A DNA stretch of 64,000 nt, from contig JANBVO010000033.1 in assembly GCA_030052745.1 (NCBI GenBank), forward strand, positions 310,001-374,000, in the 5' to 3' direction. The translations under genes and the position numbers were made by a program. Shown in pieces: positions 30,300-39,357 of the stretch. The DNA comes from Pleurostoma richardsiae. Lineage: Eukaryota; Ascomycota; Sordariomycetes; Calosphaeriales; Pleurostomataceae. Below the pieces are notes generated by a model. It was not told where the DNA came from. It saw nothing but the letters and a program-made list of their open reading frames with translations, and did not search any database. Position 1 is the first letter of the stretch, and each line of letters starts with the position of its first letter.

Positions 30300-30782
30300 A
30301 TGACCGAGTCAGGCAATGATGATCCCTTCTTCTGGGACGTGGAGAGGGTCGTCCGGGAGCTGTGCAGTGGTGACACAATCTCTGAACCAGCGCGTCTAGC
30401 GGAGCAGCTTCACTTTCACGAAATTGATGGCGAGGATCTGCTTATCTATGCAGATGTCTTGGACTCCACGAACGCACTACCCAATGAGCTTGGACTCACG
30501 GAGCAGTCCGATCGGGCGAGAGTTCAAGTAGCCATTGCACGTCTTCAGGCCCGCAGCCCGAGATACCGGTCATGGAAGAAGTCACAAGAACACGAGGCCG
30601 ATCCAAACATATTGGAAAACCTAAGTTGCGACAGCTCCAAGCTGCGAGACGCCTCGGCGATCCACCTAAAGCCACTTCAGACGACCCCAAAAAACCCGCA
30701 AGGACAAGGAGCTGCTGAATGTCCGCAGAAGGACAAAGCATTCGGCCATATATGCGGCGACGGAAGCTTGAGCGTAGTCTGA
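30300..30782 (+). CDS. protein with SAM-like fungal N-terminal module
   Basis: Single exon, 160 residues. The first 95 residues match the layout of a module seen at the N-terminus of many hypocrealean proteins: DPFFWDVERVVRELC, ARLAEQLHFHEIDGEDLLIY, then LPNELGLTEQSDRARVQVAI and ARLQARSPRYRSWKK. This SAM-like fold is probably a protein-protein interaction domain. In longer relatives I recall it preceding helicase or other catalytic domains; here only a 65-residue basic disordered tail follows. It is either a stand-alone adaptor or a truncated gene. The TATA box upstream supports expression. Confidence 0.6.
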   Translation: MTESGNDDPFFWDVERVVRELCSGDTISEPARLAEQLHFHEIDGEDLLIYADVLDSTNALPNELGLTEQSDRARVQVAIARLQARSPRYRSWKKSQEHEADPNILENLSCDSSKLRDASAIHLKPLQTTPKNPQGQGAAECPQKDKAFGHICGDGSLSVV

Positions 30783-30994
30783 GCGACGGCTTCACCTTCC
30801 GCGGACAGAGAGGACAGTACAATGGTCAGGGACTAGGAGGCTATAATCCGTATTCAGTGCTGACAGTGATTTATCGGTACAAAGCATCTTGGTCGGGCAA
30901 GTGCATCTCTCAAATTAAAGTAGTACACCTAGGACAAGAACCAAGAATGAAGCTAATACTGCCACTACCTAAAACAGACAGACACAACGATCAC

Positions 30995-32100
30995 CCACCA
31001 GAAGGAGACCCTAAGAAGACGCCTGACACACACTTCACTCGCCCAGTACTGCCACTACTACTGCTACCAGTGCCATGGTCCCGTACATGGCTACGCCTCT
31101 CACCTTCCTTGACACGATGCTTCTCAGCCTCTCTCTCTCGCTCACGCTGCCTCCTCCCCCGATGCGGATTCTCCACAAAAGAAACAATATAAGAAGGAGG
31201 AGGAACAACTACCTCCTCATCATCATGAACATGCTGCCTCATCATCATGAACATGCTGCCTCGACAGCTGCTCCACCAACTGTCCAATGCTCTCCTGCAC
31301 GTCTCGCAAAGCAATGCGCACATCCTCAGTCGCCGCCCTCCGGTCTACAGACAAGGCTTCCACCTGACCACTCAACTCCTTCCAGGACTGCCTCGAACCA
31401 TCGAGTAACGCACGCAAGAATTCCACGTCACCGCGGTAAACAACACACTGCGGACACTCCCGGTCCACAAGAGGGGCCTTGCTCTGGTCACCACCGAGTG
31501 GCCCCTCGACAGGTTCGACAACCTGCTCCACAGACAAATCTGCGCGCTCCTGTGCCCACGGGACGTCCGCGATACGAGGAGAAACAACCACTGCCGCCGA
31601 TAGCTGCGCAGCTGCCGCCACGGGAAAAACAACGCCACCTTCCTCGTCTCCCGACGAAGCAGAAGCAGAAGCTGCTGCTGTCAGCTCCACTGACTCCGAT
31701 CCTCCCACCTTGCCGGATGCATCCACCTTCACTTCTTCGAGAACAGGCCCATCCTGGCCACCTAGACAGCATATGCATCAACGCTCCCGTGTATGAGCAA
31801 GTTCTAGAAGCTGCAGACTCACCTCCGGTTGCGTCCTGGAACAAACCCGCGGCACCAAAACGGTGCGACTGCTGCGCAAACTGTTGCGTTCCGTTGCTTC
31901 CCTTTTCGATCTTCCTCTGCTGCCTCGCAGCAGCGGCCGTGCTGAAACCTCCAACTAGCAAGTACTGCCGATCAGATCGGGGGTGACATCGCTGCGGTGA
32001 GTACGGAACGACAGTGGGACTGAATCCTTTTCTGTATGGCGGCTTCTTGGGCAGGTCATAGGCAGTGTTGAGGCCGGGAAAGGGCATACGGCCCTCGTTC
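30995..32100 (-). pseudogene. orphan gene broken by a 22-bp tandem duplication
   Basis: The 5' part reads MPFPGLNTAYDLPKKPPYRK from an ATG at about 32087. An intron (GTGAGT...GTCTAG, about 31824-31771) joins FGAAGLFQDATGG to QDGPVLEEVKVDASGK. Then come an Ala/Ser-rich stretch, a CPQC pair and a predicted coiled coil (RQSWKELSGQVEALSVDRRA). At 31260-31217 two identical 22-bp units occur. With both, the frame stops at 31223. With one unit the frame would continue into a basic C-terminus (PHRGRRQREREREAEKHRVK) ending near 30994. Family unknown; the coiled coil and the basic tail suggest a nuclear or scaffold protein. The C-terminus is either lost or altered in this allele. Confidence 0.5.
31217..31260. 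repeat. 22-bp tandem duplication within a coding region
   Basis: Two perfect copies (31217-31238 and 31239-31260) of a unit beginning TCATCATCATGAACATG. Because 22 is not a multiple of three, it shifts the minus-strand frame. Confidence 0.95.
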
Positions 32101-32141
32101 TGGTGTCGATCGTGCCGAACGATATGGAGTCGGTGAGACAC

Positions 32142-32779
32142 ACGTAGGGGGTCACCCGTGAGGGTCTAGAGCCAGCTCACCAACTCTGCCTGCCGCAGGA
32201 GCCCTTCTGAAACATGCATGGATTGTTGGCGGCCATTCGTCTTTGCTGGGCCGTGGGTGTGAGTCACGCAGACTATCTTGGAGCGGCTCTACGCTCTCGT
32301 CCTATCTCACGTATTCATTTGTGGCCTCTGGCCCCACGCTAGATGAGAGGCGTTTCGCGTCTTTCATACCCCTGCAACATGTCCCGGGCGGCATCTAGAG
32401 GCACTGCCTTCCTTACATCATGATCCGACTGAGTTATGCGGGAATCCTGCTAGACGTCCTATTTACATGAAGTATTCATCATGACAAGTTGCTCTTGAAT
32501 AGGTTGCGCCGAGTATCGTCTCACTGTCTCAGCAGCCAAAGCTACCAGCTGTCCTTGACTAATGCTTGGCGGGTGCTCTCAGGACCTCCTCGCCACTTGC
32601 GGCCATAGGCCGGATGGCGCGAGGCGCCTATCCCTGATATTTCCAGCCAAGGCAAGGTTTCAAAATCTTTAGTTCTGTTAGCTCGATGCCGGACTCGTGT
32701 CCATTCTCATCTCTCACCTCTCCTAGATCCTCAGAAGTTTCAATCCTGAGGATCATCGATTTACGCTGGCGAGCATGAT
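32142..32779. other. intergenic, nothing recognised
   Basis: Short frames only. Confidence 0.45.
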
Positions 32780-33004
32780 TTAGATTCCTGATCTCAGACA
32801 ACAACTAGATAGATGGTCGAGTAATGAAGCTGCCGACTTCCCGACACTTACTGTGAATGTGCGTTCCTCACTCTCGCCAAGTAGTTCGTTCAAGAGCTTC
32901 TTGAGGTTATCCTCGGAGATGAATCTCAACAAAACGCCGTACGTATTCTTCGCCATAGTGAACCGGATCAGATGGGTGTACGGAACGTGAAACCCTCTCG
33001 GCAT
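32780..33004 (-). CDS. small orphan protein or first exon
   Basis: ATG at 33004 (an alternative start is 16 codons further in). The product has a helix SEDNLKKLLNELLGESEER. The codons for RTFT are followed by GTAAGT, a strong donor, so this may be a 5' exon whose continuation was not found. Its organisation resembles the small frame at 25982-26245. Function unknown. Confidence 0.3.
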   Translation of the reverse strand: MPRGFHVPYTHLIRFTMAKNTYGVLLRFISEDNLKKLLNELLGESEERTFTVSVGKSAASLLDHLSSCCLRSGI

Positions 33005-33388
33005 GAAGTCAGGAACACGGGACCTTATATCTAGACTTCAGAGAGGGTCCTCGCCCCTGAATCCTGAGTCATACATCGGTGAAGAGACCGCCTTGTTTTA
33101 GCGAGGAACCACCACGACCAGTGCTTTCTTTTCTTACCGGGGTGGCTGCTAAGCCCTGTACTAGCTCACGGACTGGAGAAGACAAGGATCAACCAAGTGT
33201 AGTGCAATTCAACTAAGCGAAGGTCTCCGGCTCACCCGCGTGACTGAGAAAGGAAAGACAAGACCAGCCATACGCCCGAGCCAGCGCTCCCCCACCGCTT
33301 CCACCCCCGAACTCTCATCCGGCTCCGAGTTACGTGCTACAGACGTCCCGCTGGCCAAAGGGGCCACGGAGATGATAAAATACAGCAT
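33005..33388. other. intergenic, nothing recognised
   Basis: No motif-bearing frame. Confidence 0.45.
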
Positions 33389-34489
33389 CTACCTGGCGGG
33401 AACTCTCAGGATCTCCTCGCAATTGGCGTCGAAGCGGACGTTCCAGGTCCGGACGGAGTTTATGAATCGCTCGGTCCGCTCCAGCTCGTGCTCCCGGCCA
33501 AACAGGGTCTCGACGAACTTGATGCCCGCCCTCTCGCCAAGCTGCGATCGGTGGGCCTTGCTCGCCCTGAGCATCGGAGACTCGCAGGCCTTGAGCAGCT
33601 TACGGAGCTTGTCCGTCAGCCGTTCGCCGCCCTCGATGAAGTCCTCGACCAGTTCCTTCTTCTCCCGATTCTTGATCCTGGGGACCACCTCCTCAGAGCG
33701 CTTCGTCTTACCCGCCAGCTGGATCAGCTGCAGCCACAGGTCTCCGGCCATGTCGGAGAACGCGGTGTTGGGGCCGTGGCAGTAGACGGTCCAGTCGTAG
33801 ATCCACTTGCCCAAGGAGTTGGCGTCGAAGACGCTGCCCAGCAGGATGATCGGTTCCTCGGTCGGGTCCCAGTTCTTCAGTGAGTATTCGTTTGGTATGC
33901 GGTACTTCCTCGCATCGGCCTCGGTAGCCTGGGGGGGCATGGACGGCCCGCGCTTGCCGTCGAAGCTGAAGCGCCTTGCGTGGCGTGGCTGTTGAGGCGT
34001 CGAAGTAGAGGAACTGCGTGGGCGGCCCTGCCATCCGGGGGCCGGTTTGCGTGGTGCCGCCGATTCATAGACTCCGCTTCTGAACTGCGCAGAGCAGCAT
34101 GGACAGGGCCTCGAAGGGTGACGGACATCAGCCGCATACCTTCTATCGGTGTAGTCTGGCTCTCTCTGCCTCCAGTACGACCAACCATTCGGTGGGATCT
34201 CATCGCCAGCACGGTAACTTCTGCCCCGCCTATAGAAGGACTCCGAAGCCTGTTCGTAGTCATCAGAGAAGGGATGCATGTGCCGAGCCGGGCCAGGGAA
34301 GTGGTGCTGCGTGTATAATCGCTGCTCAGTTGCGTAGTGGCCGTCGCTCGCGTACCGCGGCGACCACTCCCTGTCGGGGCGTCTCCTCGAATGCGAACGG
34401 GTGCGCATTCTCGAGAGCTTGGGGTTCCACCCAGATATCCGAACTCCGGACAGGTTCAGCTCTGTAGTCGTCTCTGAGATGTGTGGCAA
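33389..34489 (-). CDS. fungal protein of the type labelled 'vegetative cell wall protein gp1'
   Basis: Single exon, ATG at 34489, 366 residues. The N-terminal 190 residues are disordered and rich in Arg, Tyr, Pro and Ser, with a CPCC motif. The C-terminal 175 residues carry a conserved-looking block: YSLKNWDPTEEPIILLGSVF, DANSLGKWIYDWTVYCHG, MAGDLWLQLIQLAGKTKR, KNREKKELVEDFIEGGERL and RFDANCEEILRVPAR. I recall the same block in many ascomycete proteins automatically named vegetative cell wall protein gp1. That name comes from the Pro-rich N-terminus and should not be taken as function. There is no signal peptide, so a cell-wall role is unlikely. The true role is unknown. Confidence 0.75.
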   Translation of the reverse strand: MPHISETTTELNLSGVRISGWNPKLSRMRTRSHSRRRPDREWSPRYASDGHYATEQRLYTQHHFPGPARHMHPFSDDYEQASESFYRRGRSYRAGDEIPPNGWSYWRQREPDYTDRRYAADVRHPSRPCPCCSAQFRSGVYESAAPRKPAPGWQGRPRSSSTSTPQQPRHARRFSFDGKRGPSMPPQATEADARKYRIPNEYSLKNWDPTEEPIILLGSVFDANSLGKWIYDWTVYCHGPNTAFSDMAGDLWLQLIQLAGKTKRSEEVVPRIKNREKKELVEDFIEGGERLTDKLRKLLKACESPMLRASKAHRSQLGERAGIKFVETLFGREHELERTERFINSVRTWNVRFDANCEEILRVPAR

Positions 34490-35655
34490 CCTCCCTGCTG
34501 CCTAGTCCGCGAGCTTTTGCCTCAAGGAGCCATGTCTTAAGCTTGAAGATTCTGACAAGGTGGGAGGACATCTGTCTTTGCGGGAGAGGGCGGCGGATGT
34601 CAGGAGGAAGGAACCAAAATTTCTCCTCCGTCCGTAGGCGGAGGCGCGGCTCAAGAAAACAAGGGGGCTGGGCCGTGTGACCGAGTCTCCTTGAAACTGA
34701 CCACTATGCAATCTTGGCGGGATGACCAAGGCAGGCCCAACCACGATCCATGCCAACCCCCTTCTGTTCGACTCACACGGGACGTCCTGAGGCGGCCCGC
34801 GTGTGTGGTTCCGATGCGATTGGCCGACACGACGTGCACGGAGTCGCGTTGCTGACAGGTGCTGTCCAGCCTGGGTGGGTCCGCCACGGTGAATGATGCG
34901 GCCGGACAGGTGTGTGTGGAACCTGGCCTCCTCCTGCGAGATGCAAGGTCGACGGCGCTGGAACGCCAGCCAATCGCGAAGCGGAGTAGAAAAAAAAGAA
35001 TCCCAGCCACCCGCTGCTCGTCCTGTTGCCTGGCATCTTGTGTTGTCGCGTCGCGGCGCGTCGCAGCTCTGAGGGACGGGCGCTGGCGGACACAGGGGGG
35101 AGTGAGCAGCGATGTAGACGTACACGGAGGGACGTACGGGGCCTCCCAGGATGCGCCTGTATTCTGCCACCGGCCTCCCTGTCGCAAGTCAGCTTCGCTT
35201 CCACCGTCCGGCGGCCTGTGATCCCGTGTCAGTACAGGGGACAGTCCGATGGCAAGGAGCCGGAGCGGAGACCGCGGACTACGGGATCAAGGTAAGCGGT
35301 CCACCTAAACAGCTCAGCACGATGCCGACCTGTGTGCAGACTCCCGGGCGGCGGCGAAGGTATTCCGGTCGAGCAACTACTCACACAACGCTTGTCGACA
35401 AGCAGGTGCTGAGCGGGGCTCGGCGGGAGACAGTCAGCCGCCACGCCGCCCGCACAGGCAGAGCAGGCCACTGCGCAGCTGCCTGTGCACGGCAAGCTCC
35501 GTGCCTCCAGTCTAGTACGACACGAACCATCGGCGCCTGGGGGCAGGGCGAAGGAGAGGGTCTGGAGCCGCCCGGGCAGAACGCGGGCATATGTCTCGGC
35601 GTGGACTGGATCACTCGATTGGGCCAAGACAAGTCGAGTCAAGATGGATTGGAAT
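34490..35655. other. intergenic, several overlapping frames, no supported gene
   Basis: Overlapping open frames on both strands reflect GC-rich composition. None has a domain, and none is linked by splice signals. Confidence 0.45.
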
Positions 35656-37107
35656 CTACTTGTCTTCTACAGCCCTCGTGACGATTCCGCGGCGGAGAAG
35701 CTCGAGACCCATTGTTCTGGCAGTGGCAGTGGCCTCAGGTTTTATCACATCCCCTTTTTGACTCCACTGCAGCCCTTTCACATCGGCCGAGGAAGGAGAG
35801 TAGGGGCCGTCCCTCAGCTCGACGAGGTAAGATGAGCTGTCTGTTGCCGAACGGCGCGTCCACAGGCCGCTGGCTGCCATCTCGAACCGGAACCCTCTGG
35901 CGGTGTACTTCTCGACACCGGCGACAGCTTTGGCTTCCAGGATTACCGGGACGCGCCACCGATACGCCCTTCTCTGCAACGTCAGATCATAGTACATGTG
36001 CAGGGCAAGGTGCTTCGCCACGAAACACTGGACGTGGCTGGCGTAGAAGGAGAACATCGTCCGGAAGACGGGCGAGTACGACAGTCCGGCCAGAGAGAGC
36101 CGTTCGGGGCCTGCGTGGCAGATCATCAGCTGCACCTTGACGGATTTGCCGTTCTTGGCCGCTGTTCCGAAGAGGACCTTCGGGACGAGCCCGTCGTAGT
36201 CGTCAGCCAGTCTCTCCGCGAGTGCGGAAACCGTACCTGCTTGGTCTATCAACACCGGGTGCAGATCTCGTATCCACCGCACCGATCCATCCGGCAGGAT
36301 CATCCCCTCGAGGTCCAGAGCTGGATTTTCTAGGAGCATGGCCCTGAGTATCGTTCGTTCCTCTCGCGACCAGAGCGGCAATGACCAGAGCACTGACGAT
36401 GACCGTGCTGCAGACAGTGCTGTAGACTGTCGTTCGGGGTCCGTATTGGAGCCTGTGTCGGAGTCGGTGTCGGAGTCTATGTCGGAGTCTGTGTCGGAGT
36501 CTATGTCGGAGCCTGTCTCGGCCTGCGCTTGTATCATAGACAGTGCTTGAGACTGTGCTTGAAACTGTGGTTGAGACTCTGGGTGAGACTGTGGCTGCTG
36601 TGGTTGCTGTGGTTGCTGTGATTGCTGTGGTTGCTGTGGTTGAGACTGTACTCGAAGCTCTGCTTCGTATACGATAGCAATCATCTCATTCGCGTTCAGT
36701 GAGACCGAACCGTTGGCCTCCAGCTCTCGTACAGCCCGAGCGAAACATGTTTCGAACGTCACTCCAGAGAGCTCCAAGGCTCTCTTCACGGCCACGATCG
36801 TAGACTCGACATGAGGGATGTAGAAGTCCCAGTCCGAGTCGGGGGCGGTGGACCCCGGGAGGAACCATTCCAGCGCTCTGGATCCCGACATCACTCCGTC
36901 GCGCCTCGACAGTTCTTCCAGCACATCGTCAGCATGCGTGAACGGCCCATCTTGCTCCAGATACCGGGAGGGATCGATGCGCTCGTGCAGCATGGGCAGG
37001 GCGTCGGCCGTTACATCTCGCAGAGACAGCACATCTCCGATCGGGAGCCGCCAGAGGATGTCGAGAATCAACTTGGGCGGAAGATGTTTGAAATACCAAT
37101 TATCCAT
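35656..37107 (-). CDS. F-box-like protein with nucleotidyltransferase-like core
   Basis: Single exon, 483 residues, ATG at 37107. Residues 8-50 resemble an F-box (HLPPKLILDILWRLPIGDVL, SLRDVTADAL). Residues 70-105 hold VMSGSRALEWFLPGSTAPDS followed by DWDFYIP. This has the GS...D.D pattern of nucleotidyltransferase-fold proteins and is known from other fungal orphans. A low-complexity insert follows: Gln/Pro repeats (about 155-190) and an Asp/Ser/Thr repeat (about 200-225). After it the core resumes (WIRDLHPVLIDQAG, KSVKVQLMICHAGPERLS). F-box proteins recruit substrates to SCF ubiquitin ligases through SKP1; catalysis by the second domain is unproven. Confidence 0.7.
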   Translation of the reverse strand: MDNWYFKHLPPKLILDILWRLPIGDVLSLRDVTADALPMLHERIDPSRYLEQDGPFTHADDVLEELSRRDGVMSGSRALEWFLPGSTAPDSDWDFYIPHVESTIVAVKRALELSGVTFETCFARAVRELEANGSVSLNANEMIAIVYEAELRVQSQPQQPQQSQQPQQPQQPQSHPESQPQFQAQSQALSMIQAQAETGSDIDSDTDSDIDSDTDSDTGSNTDPERQSTALSAARSSSVLWSLPLWSREERTILRAMLLENPALDLEGMILPDGSVRWIRDLHPVLIDQAGTVSALAERLADDYDGLVPKVLFGTAAKNGKSVKVQLMICHAGPERLSLAGLSYSPVFRTMFSFYASHVQCFVAKHLALHMYYDLTLQRRAYRWRVPVILEAKAVAGVEKYTARGFRFEMAASGLWTRRSATDSSSYLVELRDGPYSPSSADVKGLQWSQKGDVIKPEATATARTMGLELLRRGIVTRAVEDK

Positions 37108-37383
37108 ACTGTATCATTTACAGAAGCACCTGAGTTTCCGCGCTGGTTCAGCCTGCGAGACGATAGAGGCGCCGACACTTATACGGACTGCACCAGCCCT
37201 TTCAGTGTCCGACTCTGTCCTTCTCCGCGAAGCAATCGACGCTCGCCGGAACTGGCTGCTGGAGCAATCCGCCGAAGATGGCACCACGACTGGAGATCCA
37301 TTCTCGGAGAGGGCAGTTCCCTGAGCGGCGTGGACAGAGGAAAGGGGCTCATCCACCAGGCCTGCTGCTATTCGCATCCAGAA

Positions 37384-37773
37384 ATGGCCAAAGCGGAAGC
37401 CACGCCGTCGTCTCCCTCTTCACTGCTCGCCTTTCGGAGCACGCGTCAGATGCAAACATGGATCTCGTACAGCCACACCTATTTCAAGGACGCAGAAGAT
37501 GGATGGACTTGGTCCCGGGCCGCAGACAGCACCATGGAGACTCAACCTGAAGCCGAGCGTGCCGGTCGATCACGACGTGAGAGAGAGAGCGCAGGCAAGA
37601 ACGTGCCTCGAACTACCGCGAAGCCTGCGCTTCTGAAGCGAACCATGTCCGTGGAGAAGAGGAAGGATCAAAGTCACAGCTGTGAAGTCGTGGAGGCTTG
37701 GCTCTTGAACATGTCGCCGACCCGGCTGCAACCTCTGGAGGATGCCGAGCGCGGCCCATCGCGCTCGAAGTAA
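37384..37773 (+). CDS. possible small orphan protein
   Basis: Frame of 129 residues from the ATG at 37384, Ser/Arg/Lys-rich (RAGRSRRERESAGKN, LLKRTMSVEKRKD). Starts 277 bp upstream of the minus-strand F-box-like gene, divergently. No motif; could be chance. Confidence 0.25.
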   Translation: MAKAEATPSSPSSLLAFRSTRQMQTWISYSHTYFKDAEDGWTWSRAADSTMETQPEAERAGRSRRERESAGKNVPRTTAKPALLKRTMSVEKRKDQSHSCEVVEAWLLNMSPTRLQPLEDAERGPSRSK

Positions 37774-38214
37774 GGTAGCGGCAAGCATGCAGGGACTCTT
37801 TTCGGTGGCCATGCAACGTGCCGCCCGGCGTCTTGAACCGCCAGCGACCGTGGCAGCGTGAATGAGGTGACTCTGCAGCGTGTTGACCATATATGCATCT
37901 TAGGGTCTCATGGAGGTCAGTTTAGAGTAGGCTGAATCATTGCTGGATGACGATGCAGTATCATCAGGTTTAGCTGAATTGGTACGGTGGATGTCCTGGA
38001 TTGTTGGCATTGCGTGGATAGCACAGAGCGCATGTCTTCAGTGCATAGAGAGAAAGCCCACATCAACTTCAGATAATTCTCCTGTAGCATTCTCTGCCCC
38101 TGCGAATCGTGCTGCATCGGACATCATAGTGTACACTACAGATCGTAGGCCGGCTAACTCCCGAATGAATGTCTCATCCTACTCCCACGTCTTGGGCTGA
38201 ACAAAGTCCTGCAG
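37774..38214. other. intergenic, nothing recognised
   Basis: No motif-bearing frame. Confidence 0.45.
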
Positions 38215-38562
38215 CTAGCCTTGCAGGCGGCTCGGCAGCCGGTTGTACAACCAGTCCTCCACCCAGTCCTGCGCCCAGTCCCGCGACTGCTCTTGCTCAT
38301 TCAGGGGGGGAAGGAGAGGGGAATAGAAGGAGTCGGATGTGAAAAACGAAGGCAGCAATGCTTGTGGTTCCGCTGGCTCCTGTGCCTGACGTGCATCCCG
38401 TTCGAGCTGCCCGATTCGTTCTTGTAGAAGAGCAATGAACCAGTCTTTAAGGACCATCGTGTTGCGGTGTTGCTCTAGTTGCCGCTGCAACTCCTTCCGC
38501 TTGCGGTACTCTTCTCTCGCGATATTTTTCCAAATCTCGAGGGATTTGTGGTTTGGGTCCAT
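38215..38562 (-). CDS. small coiled-coil protein
   Basis: ATG at 38562, 115 residues. Strongly helical and charged with heptad leucines (REEYRKRKELQRQLEQHRN, then FIALLQERIGQLERDARQAQ), and a Trp/Asp-rich tail (RDWAQDWVEDWLYNRLP). A basic N-terminal helix followed by a leucine-zipper-like helix resembles a minimal bZIP, but the canonical N-x-A-A-x-x-S/C-R basic signature is absent. Cellular role unknown. Confidence 0.5.
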   Translation of the reverse strand: MDPNHKSLEIWKNIAREEYRKRKELQRQLEQHRNTMVLKDWFIALLQERIGQLERDARQAQEPAEPQALLPSFFTSDSFYSPLLPPLNEQEQSRDWAQDWVEDWLYNRLPSRLQG

Positions 38563-39357
38563 GTTTGTCGACCACACGCTGCTCCGAGATCAGCATCTCT
38601 CGGCGTCAGGGGAACATTTCTTACACTAGCAGCCTGGCTCGTCTACTCTCTGATCTAAGGTGCCGTTGTGCCACGGTGCTGGTGTATCTCGACCGCTTCA
38701 GTAAATCGTTATCTGCCCGGGATGTCTCCGTTTGGTGATCAGCCTGACGCCCGGTGCTGCTAGAGGTAAGACGAGATAACTACTGTAATCCCTTGGGCCA
38801 AGGCACAAAGGAGCTTCCTTCGTGATGGTGGCGCTACAGTCTTATCTTCTAGGGCCGATGAGAGCCATAATCGTCCTCGCGGCACTTGGCTACTTCCGGG
38901 TACCTGAGAATACAGATGACAGCCGAAAAGGGCTCCCAGGCAGCTTGTCAGACGCGCATTTGCAGCGTGCGTACAGGGCATGTCCACTCGACTGTCCGCG
39001 TTTGGCGCAGCAGGGGTGTAGCAGCGCCGTTTGTGACGCCAACTACGGGCGATACCGGCCTATCCTCTGGGATACGGATGAAAGCCAAGAGTGGCTCATG
39101 GAGCAGGTTGTCGATTGAGGTACTGCACAGTAGCTACAGGCTTGCGCGTTCTCGCTGTTGGTCCGTACTTTGGGCCGGGCTCCACACGAGGACACATCGG
39201 TGCAGAACCGAGCGATCGTGACCGCTCCCGGCGTGCCCCTTCCCCATTCAATGCTCTTTGCGACTGCTGCAGTTCTTCATCCCTAACAACACATAACTTC
39301 ACGCCTCATGCTCAGCTTACGACGTGGCACTAAGCGCAGGACCGGCAACCATGAGCT
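38563..39357. other. intergenic, nothing recognised
   Basis: Short frames only. Confidence 0.45.

Noticed and set aside
31986-32141. Histidine phosphatase motif (IVRHDRHQNEG) at the start of the frame
   Set aside because: The motif precedes the first ATG, and no further phosphatase landmarks follow.
34651-35187. Nested frames of 140-220 residues on the minus strand
   Set aside because: Composition-driven; no motif and no consistent gene model.
36811-37773. 320-residue plus-strand frame overlapping the F-box-like gene
   Set aside because: Its first half is antisense to the F-box-like gene; only the part after the ATG at 37384 is kept as a weak candidate.
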